A DNA stretch of 26,511 nt from an uncultured Clostridia bacterium (GTDB lineage Bacteria; Bacillota; Clostridia; Christensenellales; Borkfalkiaceae). The stretch covers positions 1-26,511 of the forward strand of contig CAKQLR010000026.1 of the NCBI GenBank assembly GCA_934254725.1, read 5' to 3'. The notes under the pieces were generated by a model. It had not been told where the DNA came from. It made no database searches and was given only the letters and a program-made list of their open reading frames with translations. The position numbers and the translations under genes are program-made. Positions 6,933 to 12,642 of the stretch are shown one piece after another; position 1 is the first letter of the stretch; each line of letters starts with the position of its first letter.

Positions 6933-7886
6933 ATGTTTCAAAAAAGAGAAGTAAAAAATTCATCAAGGTTTAAAACAGCAAGACGTCTTTTGATATTCTG
7001 GACGTTGTTTATAGGCATAGGAGCGGTGGCAGGCGCTCTCGGAATGCTTATCGACCCCACGGGCAAGTCCATGGGAATGGATAAAATGTTGCCCTACTTT
7101 CAGGTGCTGCCGTTTGCCGAAGTTGTTTTTCGGGATTTTACGTTTTCAGGTTGGGCGCTTCTCATTGTCAACGGGCTGACAAACCTGACGGCTGCGGCGC
7201 TGTTGTTTACAAAGAAGCGCGGCGGGGTAATCCTCGGCGGCATATTCGGCGTAACGCTGATGTTATGGATATGTATTCAGTTTTATATGTTCCCGTTTAA
7301 TTTCATGTCCACGGCGTATTTTGTTTTCGGTTTGGCGCAGGCAATTACCGGTTATGCCGCGTGGGTGTTTGAAAAGCAGGAAGCTTTTGCCGTAAATATT
7401 TCCGATTATCCGAATATCGGCACGAACCCCGACCGTTTGGTGGTGTTTTTCTCCCGTATGGGTTATGTCCGCAAACTCGCCTATGAGGAAGCAAACCGCA
7501 CGGGCGCTTCGGTCTATGAAATCAAGTCTACGGAACTTACCGAAGGAACTGCCGGGTTTTGGTGGTGCGGCAGGTTCGGTATGCACAAATGGTGCATGCC
7601 TATAGAGCCTGTCGACGTAGACCTTTCCGCCTTTTCGCACGCTACGATATGCACGCCTATCTGGGTATTTTCGGTTGCCTCGCCCGTGCGTAGCTTTTGC
7701 ACCCGTTCGGCGGGAAAAATCAAAGAAGTCGATTATATTCTCGTTCATCATCAGAACAGCGTTTACGAAAACGCCGCAAATGAAATGGACGGACTTCTGA
7801 AAATTAAGCGCACTTCTCTGTGCAGCGTTCGTTGCAGGGAGGGGCGTTACCGCGTCATTCTCGACGACCGAAAGGACGCCGAATAG
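6933..7886 (+). CDS. four-helix membrane domain fused to a flavodoxin-like domain
   Basis: A 317-residue fusion. The N-terminal ~150 residues hold four predicted membrane helices (about 20-42, 70-91, 98-120, 125-147) of unassigned family. The C-terminal ~150 residues are flavodoxin-like: the strand RLVVFFSRMGYVRKLA carries a phosphate-loop-like S-x-x-G-x-x-x-K/R-x-x-A pattern, and TPIWVFSVASPVRSF matches the TP-W-x-x-x-x-x-P-V-R loop of flavodoxin-type FMN domains. Between them lies a Trp/Cys-rich loop with WWCG and HKWC. A ribosome site AGGAAAGGA precedes the start. A role in membrane-linked one- or two-electron transfer is plausible, but the partner is unknown. Confidence 0.8.
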   Translation: MFQKREVKNSSRFKTARRLLIFWTLFIGIGAVAGALGMLIDPTGKSMGMDKMLPYFQVLPFAEVVFRDFTFSGWALLIVNGLTNLTAAALLFTKKRGGVILGGIFGVTLMLWICIQFYMFPFNFMSTAYFVFGLAQAITGYAAWVFEKQEAFAVNISDYPNIGTNPDRLVVFFSRMGYVRKLAYEEANRTGASVYEIKSTELTEGTAGFWWCGRFGMHKWCMPIEPVDVDLSAFSHATICTPIWVFSVASPVRSFCTRSAGKIKEVDYILVHHQNSVYENAANEMDGLLKIKRTSLCSVRCREGRYRVILDDRKDAE

Positions 7887-7955
7887 TTTTGTCCGCGTAG
7901 GGGATAATTTAACCTCACCGTTTTTTTTACCGCCTGAATAATTATGAAAACGAGC

Positions 7956-7984
7956 TTGCTTTTGTCGGAGATTTATGTTAAAAT
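7956..7984 (+). promoter_or_regulatory. promoter for the leader RNA and two-gene membrane cassette
   Basis: TTGCTT (7956-7961), a 17-base spacer and TAAAAT (7979-7984), with TG one base before the -10 box (extended -10). Transcription should start near 7991. The following ~90 bases up to the hairpin at 8038-8076 carry no gene. Confidence 0.65.
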
Positions 7985-7990
7985 ATAACG

Positions 7991-8082
7991 GACAAGACGC
8001 ATCACGGCACTGTTAAGTAAGTTGTTTACGCCGCATTAAACGCATTGCCGAATAGAAGTCTATGGGCGGTGCGTTTTGTTTT
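7991..8082 (+). ncRNA. structured leader or small RNA ending in a terminator-like hairpin
   Basis: Downstream of the promoter, a first hairpin can form from CGGC (about 8005-8008) and GCCG (about 8030-8033) with GTAA/TTAC inside. A second, strong one follows: 8038-8049 pairs with 8065-8076 over twelve positions (two G-U) and ends in TTTTGTTTT. This has the form of an intrinsic terminator placed before the gene at 8106, with no further promoter between. It is either an attenuator leader for 8106-9687 or an independent ~90-base RNA. I could not match it to a known riboswitch class. Confidence 0.5.
8038..8082 (+). terminator. terminator-like hairpin upstream of 8106
   Basis: AAACGCATTGCC pairs with GGCGGTGCGTTT around a 15-base loop and is followed by T-rich sequence. 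It lies 24 bases before the start codon of the next gene, so transcription of the cassette must read through it. Confidence 0.65.
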
Positions 8083-8105
8083 ATCGAAAGTGAAAAGGAG
8101 GAAAA

Positions 8106-8975
8106 ATGGGAAAAGAATTAACTTCTCAAACAAAATTTACAAACCGTTACTTGCAGGACATCGAACAATGGAGAGAGACCGACGTCAACGATTACAACCG
8201 CAAGGTGGGTTTTGAACTGTCCGAAGCGTGGACGGGCGCCGTTATCGTATTTGCGTTGATGTTCACCGTCCTCGGGTATGCGTGGGCGTTCATCGCTACG
8301 GCATTGCCCGATTCTGTCGGCACTACGTTAAAAGCATGCATAGGCATCGGGGTATATCTGATTTTCACGGCTCTGGTTGCGGTTTTTATGTCGAAGAAAA
8401 ATCTGAAAAAATTCGTCGAAGTAAACCGCGGAGAGGTCGGGCACAGGGGAGAACCGTATTATAAAAAGGTCGTTGTTATGATTCCCGTGTCGCTCTTAAT
8501 AGGCGTAGCCGTAAACGTTTGCCTGTGGTTTTTCGCGGTCAAAGACGTTAACAACTTCACTACTGATACCCTGGGAACTCTTCAGCCGATTATCTGCGCG
8601 ATACTGTATCCGTTCTTTTATTATCTTTCGACTTTGGTTTGCCTTTCGGGCTTACAGAAAAGAACTTGCCCGGTTTGCAGGCGTTTCGACAGCGTTGTGA
8701 CGAAAAACACCGCAAGATACGGTAAAAAGCGCGAAGGTATGGAGCACGTAACAAAAACTCAGACGAAAAAGGTCGGAGAGAAGCAAACGATCGCAAGATA
8801 TTCCGATGGGTCTACCCGTGTGGTTTCCTCAGAACCGATTTACGCGAACGTAGTCGTTGACGAGTACGACGTCGAATACGGAACGGTTATGAGCGATTAT
8901 ATTACCTATTGCCGTCATTGCAGTTACATAAAACAGGGCACGCGCGAGCAGTCGTATAAGACAAGGGTCAATTGA
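8106..8975 (+). CDS. four-helix membrane protein with a split zinc-ribbon-like tail
   Basis: A 289-residue protein that I do not recognise. After a hydrophilic N-terminus (1-40) there are four predicted membrane helices in two pairs (about 43-65, 75-96, 122-144, 160-181). The C-terminal cytoplasmic tail begins with CPVC (188-191) and ends with CRHC (269-272); the ~78 residues between are charged and contain a repeated beta pattern. Two CxxC knuckles at this spacing suggest a zinc ribbon with a long insertion. AAAGGAGG precedes ATG 8106. The next gene starts 14 bases after its stop, so they form one operon. Function unknown. Confidence 0.8.
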   Translation: MGKELTSQTKFTNRYLQDIEQWRETDVNDYNRKVGFELSEAWTGAVIVFALMFTVLGYAWAFIATALPDSVGTTLKACIGIGVYLIFTALVAVFMSKKNLKKFVEVNRGEVGHRGEPYYKKVVVMIPVSLLIGVAVNVCLWFFAVKDVNNFTTDTLGTLQPIICAILYPFFYYLSTLVCLSGLQKRTCPVCRRFDSVVTKNTARYGKKREGMEHVTKTQTKKVGEKQTIARYSDGSTRVVSSEPIYANVVVDEYDVEYGTVMSDYITYCRHCSYIKQGTREQSYKTRVN

Positions 8976-8988
8976 GGAGGAAAGAAAA

Positions 8989-9687
8989 ATGATAGAAGAA
9001 AAAGTATTGTTTCAATCCCCCGCCAACGAAGAAACCGTTCTTGAAAAAAGAGAGAGAATGGAACGCTTTGGCTGGGTACTCCGAGACAGCTCGTACGATA
9101 GCGACAGAAACGTAACCAGGCTTTTATACACGCGCGACTTATCTTTACCAGAAAATCAGTGGAAGAAAGACTCGGAGGAGGACGCAGAGGATGCCCTTCT
9201 TGCAAAAAGATTTGCCGAAAACAACATAGCGTACTGCGAGTACAGAAAAAACGAAACGAAGAAACCCCGTTCGCACACGGCGATTATAGTAATTATGATA
9301 GCATTTACCGTTCTGTGCGCGGTGCTTGCATGTCTGTTCCGCTATGCGGATATCCTTGCCTACGGCAAGTTTGAAACGGCCGAAGAGCTTGAGCATTTCA
9401 AGCAGACGTTCGTTTACGATTTCCCGGACGGAAAAACGCTGTTCGGAAAAACAAGTTTTACATATTCCGAAGTAGTTAATTTCCTTACTCTTGCGCTCGG
9501 CGGTATAGCCGCAATTTTTCTGGCAGTAATAGTCATCATGAGAAGAAGCACGAGAAAGAGCAAATTGATACAGGAATCCGAATACCGCTACCTTGAGGAA
9601 CGCATGGAATACTTTGAGGATCTCGCTTTTGAAATGGAAGATCTTTACGACGAACTCAATGAGCTGGCGGAACTTTCCGAAGAGTAA
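8989..9687 (+). CDS. membrane protein with acidic coiled-coil tail
   Basis: A 232-residue protein of unknown family. It has a charged cytoplasmic N-terminal region (1-94), a membrane helix at about 97-118, a short loop with a conserved-looking FPDGKTLFGKTSFTYSE stretch, a second helix at about 165-184, and an acidic, heptad-like C-terminal segment (190-232, rich in Glu, Leu and Tyr). The layout, with both ends inside, recalls signalling or scaffold proteins. AGGAGG lies at a good distance before the start. It is co-transcribed with the zinc-ribbon-like membrane protein and ends just before a strong bidirectional terminator, so the pair is a self-contained unit. Confidence 0.78.
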   Translation: MIEEKVLFQSPANEETVLEKRERMERFGWVLRDSSYDSDRNVTRLLYTRDLSLPENQWKKDSEEDAEDALLAKRFAENNIAYCEYRKNETKKPRSHTAIIVIMIAFTVLCAVLACLFRYADILAYGKFETAEELEHFKQTFVYDFPDGKTLFGKTSFTYSEVVNFLTLALGGIAAIFLAVIVIMRRSTRKSKLIQESEYRYLEERMEYFEDLAFEMEDLYDELNELAELSEE

Positions 9688-9740
9688 AAACCGCGTAAAA
9701 CGCGCATAAACGCCGTTTTTAGACAAATCTAAAATAAGAT

Positions 9741-9778
9741 AAGCCCCGGGCGAAAAAACTTTTCGCCCAGGGCTTTTT
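9741..9778. terminator. bidirectional terminator between converging operons
   Basis: AAGCCC (9741-9746) pairs with GGGCTT (9770-9775) and GGGCGAAAA (9748-9756) with TTTTCGCCC (9760-9768), with one mismatch between. T residues follow on the plus strand and the A-rich left side gives T on the minus strand. It serves the gene ending at 9687 and the minus-strand gene ending at 9793. Confidence 0.88.
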
Positions 9779-9792
9779 ACGTTAAAAAATTA

Positions 9793-10419
9793 TTAAGCTA
9801 TAACGGATTTATCTTCCGCTGCTTCGCCCAGCGTATGTTTCGGCAGGTGCTTGATTATCGCCGTTACGGATATAAGGAAAAATCCTATTCCTACGAACGG
9901 AGCGCCCACTATAAAGCCCGTGACCAACGCGCTTACCGCAAAAATCGAATATGTAATCACGCTTCCCGTGCGGTGGTCTTTTCTGAAAACTCCCACGACG
10001 ATTATGTACGTAACAGCGAGAATAACGCCTATCCAGGTGATAAAAAAAGAAGCTAAAACCACTCCGAAAGAGGAAGCAATACACTTTCCTCCGTTAAAAT
10101 CGTTAAACAGCCCGATCGCGTGTCCGAGCACGGGGGAGAGCATAACGAGGGAAAAGAAAATATTGTTTACGGGTAAAAACATTATCGCTGCGAACGCGGG
10201 CAGAAAGCCTTTCAGAATATCGAGCAGAAGGCAAAGCGATCCCGTAAGGATCCCGCAGTGTTTAAAAACGTTAGCCGCTCCGGGGTTGCCGTCGTCCGAA
10301 ATCAAGCACACGTCAACCTTCTTGAGCGCACGAGGGATTATGCGGCTGAACTGCACGGAGCCGAGCAAAAAACCGCCTATAACGCACAAAATATAGACAA
10401 TTACTTGTTTGAAATCCAT
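9793..10419 (-). CDS. PlsY-type glycerol-3-phosphate acyltransferase, divergent
   Basis: A 208-residue membrane protein of the PlsY family, which transfers an acyl group from acyl-phosphate to glycerol-3-phosphate to make lysophosphatidic acid. Motifs are recognisable but altered: GSVQFSRIIPR in place of GSIPFG, DDGNPGAANVF in place of the GSGNPGATN signature, an intact DILKG, and VLGHAIGLF with FNGGKCIASSFGV in place of FKGGKGVAT. Five or more membrane helices are predicted. These changes mark a subfamily that may not be the main PlsY of the cell. It overlaps the 3' end of the glycosyltransferase gene by 19 bases, so the two are translated together; a shared role in membrane lipid synthesis is inferred. 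Confidence 0.82.
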   Translation of the reverse strand: MDFKQVIVYILCVIGGFLLGSVQFSRIIPRALKKVDVCLISDDGNPGAANVFKHCGILTGSLCLLLDILKGFLPAFAAIMFLPVNNIFFSLVMLSPVLGHAIGLFNDFNGGKCIASSFGVVLASFFITWIGVILAVTYIIVVGVFRKDHRTGSVITYSIFAVSALVTGFIVGAPFVGIGFFLISVTAIIKHLPKHTLGEAAEDKSVIA

Positions 10420-11516
10420 TGTTCCATACTCCTTACTATGTCGTCTGCGGCAAAGGGATTTATCTCTTTTTCCTGTGCTTCAATCATAGCGTTTCTCTTT
10501 TCTTCGTTCGTTAAAAGTTCTTCGGCAAGGGCAATCGCTTCCTTGTTGTTTTTTGCGAGGACGGATATTCCTTTTTCCTCAAAGAACCTGGCGTTGCATG
10601 TTTCGCATCCCGGTATGGGTTTGAAGTGTACGAGCGGTACGCGCGCCGCGGTTACTTCGGTGCTCGAAAGCCCGCCCGCCTTGCTTATAACCACGTCCGA
10701 AGCTCTCAGATACAAAAAGACTTTATCGGTAAAACCTACTGCCAGAACCTTGTCCGCCGAAACAGTACTTTCTATAGTTTCTTTAAGCTTATTATTGTTG
10801 CCTGCAAGCAAAACCCAAAGCACGTTCGGGTCGTCGTTTTTGCATATTTCTTTAAGAAGGGATTTAACGCTTTCGCATCCCACGCCGCCGGACATTATAA
10901 GCGCTATTTTCTTGTCTTGCGGCAGCCCGAGAATTTCGCGCGCATTCTCTTTTTCAGGTGCGGAGGCAATCTTTGGCGAAACGGGAATGCCCGTTGGAAT
11001 AAGCGTTTTTTCGTCCAGACCGTTTTCGATGTATGCTTCCACAAGGTCTTTATGCGGAACGAAAAATTCGTCCATTAAAGCGTCGCGTGTGAACGGAACA
11101 GTCGTGTAATCCGTGCCCACGCCGAAAATAGGCACGTCTATTTCTCCTTTTTTCTTTGCCTCGGTCAAAGCGAGCATTCCGTACAGGTGAGAGGCTATAG
11201 CCGCGTCGAATTCTTCGGCCTTAATGTATTCCGCAAGTTTGTCCGCATAAACGGCATTCCACGCGTACACGGGCGAGGGCAGGGGCGATTTATCGTACAG
11301 GTCGCCCATTTTATACACCACGCCGAAAGCCGCAGGCGTTTTTCTTATCATGTTATTGTAAAGCGAGGCTATCTTTTCGGGCGTTTTTTCGCCGCGGAAA
11401 GAAACGGGGTCTTTAAATTCGTATTCGGCTCCCGCGGCGGTCAGGGCTTCGCATATCGCTTTTGCTGCGCTGTTATGTCCTTCTCCGGTGGAGCAGCTTA
11501 ACACAAGAACCTTCAT
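10401..11516 (-). CDS. MGDG synthase / UgtP-type diacylglycerol glycosyltransferase
   Basis: A 371-residue GT-B glycosyltransferase (family GT28). The N-terminal MGDG-synthase domain opens with MKVLVLSCSTGEGHNSAAKA, whose STGEGH...A pattern is the family hallmark, and contains a GVGTDYT strand typical of the acceptor-binding side. The C-terminal donor domain carries IMSGGVG and the sugar-nucleotide-binding SDVVISKAGGLSSTE loop, followed by the FKPIPGCETCNA segment. The likely reaction is transfer of glucose or galactose from a UDP-sugar to diacylglycerol, giving a membrane glycolipid or lipoteichoic acid anchor. AAAGGAGG precedes the start. It leads a two-gene operon with the PlsY-like protein. 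Confidence 0.9.
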   Translation of the reverse strand: MKVLVLSCSTGEGHNSAAKAICEALTAAGAEYEFKDPVSFRGEKTPEKIASLYNNMIRKTPAAFGVVYKMGDLYDKSPLPSPVYAWNAVYADKLAEYIKAEEFDAAIASHLYGMLALTEAKKKGEIDVPIFGVGTDYTTVPFTRDALMDEFFVPHKDLVEAYIENGLDEKTLIPTGIPVSPKIASAPEKENAREILGLPQDKKIALIMSGGVGCESVKSLLKEICKNDDPNVLWVLLAGNNNKLKETIESTVSADKVLAVGFTDKVFLYLRASDVVISKAGGLSSTEVTAARVPLVHFKPIPGCETCNARFFEEKGISVLAKNNKEAIALAEELLTNEEKRNAMIEAQEKEINPFAADDIVRSMEQWISNK

Positions 11517-11576
11517 TTTTATTCCTCCTTTGTGGGTTTCGTCACCTACATGTTGTTTTGCGGTTTTGATACTTTT

Positions 11577-11604
11577 ATTATAAATCGTCCGCGGAAAAAG
11601 GCAA
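11577..11604 (-). promoter_or_regulatory. promoter of the lipid operon
   Basis: Read on the minus strand: TTGCCT (11604-11599), a 16-base spacer and TATAAT (11582-11577). Transcription would begin near 11570, giving a leader of about 54 bases before the glycosyltransferase start at 11516. Confidence 0.6.
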
Positions 11605-11645
11605 GGGAAACGAATATAAAGAATTTCTACTGCTATAGAATTATG

Positions 11646-11659
11646 AGAGAGCGCTCTCT
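11646..11659. promoter_or_regulatory. perfect 14-base palindrome, possible operator
   Basis: AGAGAGCGCTCTCT reads the same on both strands. It lies in the divergent gap between the lipid operon and the XRE regulator gene, about 40 bases upstream of the minus-strand -35 box. The central GC of the palindrome (AGCGCT) is of the kind bound by LacI-type regulators, but no such regulator is in view. Function is a guess. Confidence 0.4.
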
Positions 11660-11727
11660 ATTGCCGCGAGATATCGAAAAAATCAACTCCACTAAAAGTA
11701 GAATTACAAGAAAAACCGCCTAAATGA

Positions 11728-11756
11728 TTGATTTTTATGTAAAAATGATATAGAAT
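11728..11756 (+). promoter_or_regulatory. promoter of the XRE regulator gene, abutting its start
   Basis: TTGATT (11728-11733), a 17-base spacer and TAGAAT (11751-11756). The expected transcription start falls about seven bases later, on or next to the ATG at 11763. No ribosome binding site is seen in between, which suggests a leaderless transcript. Confidence 0.6.
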
Positions 11757-11762
11757 GTAATC

Positions 11763-12362
11763 ATGAAGGACGATATTAAAACTACGGTCGCAAGCAATTT
11801 GATTGCGCTGAGGAAAAGCAAAAATATGACTCAGGCGGATGTGGCAAACGCGCTTAACTATTCGGATAAGTCCGTTTCCAAGTGGGAACACGCCGATTCT
11901 TTGCCCGATATTTCCATACTTTCCGCCCTGTGCGATATGTACGGCGTTACTCTCGACTATCTTACGCACGGCAATGCGGAGGAGCTCCTTTTAAAAACAA
12001 AAGAAGACACAAAGCCGGAGAACGACCGCAAAATAGCAATAGCGATTTTATCGGTCAGCATTATATTTTTGTGTTCCACTATAGCTTTCGTGTATTGCTA
12101 CGCGTTCAGAAGCGAGCCGTTTATTTTCTGGCAGGCGTTTCTGTGGGGCGTGCCCGCAAGCGCGTTGGTGCTCAATAACCTCAACAGAAAGTGGCTTAGA
12201 AGCAAAAGGATTTCCACCGTACTCAAATCGATATTTCTGTGGTCTTTTCTTGCGTGCGTGTTCGTGCAGTTTTTCGACTACACGCTGTGGCTTATCTTTA
12301 TTGTCGGCATTCCGATAGAAATAATTATCGTCATTTCTTCCAGTCTTATAAATTATAAATAG
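11763..12362 (+). CDS. XRE-family regulator with C-terminal membrane domain
   Basis: A 199-residue protein. The N-terminal HTH_3 domain is clear: LIALRKSKNMTQADVANAL, then NYSDKSVSKWEHADSLPD (about residues 32-49) and ISILSALCDMYGVTLDYL. After an acidic linker (about 70-90) come four predicted membrane helices, so the regulator is probably tethered to the membrane and may sense an envelope signal. This combination is common in Clostridia. There is no ribosome site before the ATG; the promoter sits directly upstream. A terminator follows at 12401-12430. The gene is divergent from the lipid operon and may regulate it, which is inference. Confidence 0.88.
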   Translation: MKDDIKTTVASNLIALRKSKNMTQADVANALNYSDKSVSKWEHADSLPDISILSALCDMYGVTLDYLTHGNAEELLLKTKEDTKPENDRKIAIAILSVSIIFLCSTIAFVYCYAFRSEPFIFWQAFLWGVPASALVLNNLNRKWLRSKRISTVLKSIFLWSFLACVFVQFFDYTLWLIFIVGIPIEIIIVISSSLINYK

Positions 12363-12400
12363 AGTTCGGCTGGCAAAAATGCCGTTTAATCGCCGATATA

Positions 12401-12430
12401 GGGGGGTAATAGATAATTACTCCTCTTTTT
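12401..12430 (+). terminator. terminator after the XRE gene
   Basis: GGGGGGTAAT (12401-12410) pairs with ATTACTCCTC (12416-12425), including two G-U pairs, around a five-base loop, and five T follow. It ends the regulator transcript 39 bases after its stop codon. Confidence 0.78.
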
Positions 12431-12500
12431 ATACGGAATTTTTTCAGAGTTACCTTTCGCCGTTTTAATTATATTTTTGTGTCTTTTTTGTGAAAAGATG

Positions 12501-12529
12501 TTGTGTTTTTTCATTTTATATGTTACAAT
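12501..12529 (+). promoter_or_regulatory. promoter of the giant Cys-repeat lipoprotein
   Basis: TTGTGT (12501-12506), a 17-base spacer and TACAAT (12524-12529), with TG one base before the -10 box. The transcript would start near 12536 and carry a ~107-base leader. In it CGGAATG (12551-12557) pairs with CATTCCG (12568-12574), a seven-pair hairpin, before the ribosome site AAAGGAG close to the start at 12643. Apart from these elements and the terminator, the 280-base gap holds no gene. Confidence 0.65.
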
Positions 12530-12642
12530 GAAAGCATCGATTATACAAATCGGAATGAATTTTATCACATTCCGCGCGTACTCGCGTATATTGTATATGG
12601 CAATTAAAGGGCAAACGCCCGAAAAATAAAGGAGAAGGCAAA

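Noticed and set aside
10258..11109. A 283-codon open frame on the plus strand
   Set aside because: It is antisense to the well-supported glycosyltransferase gene, has no family resemblance and no proper ribosome site.
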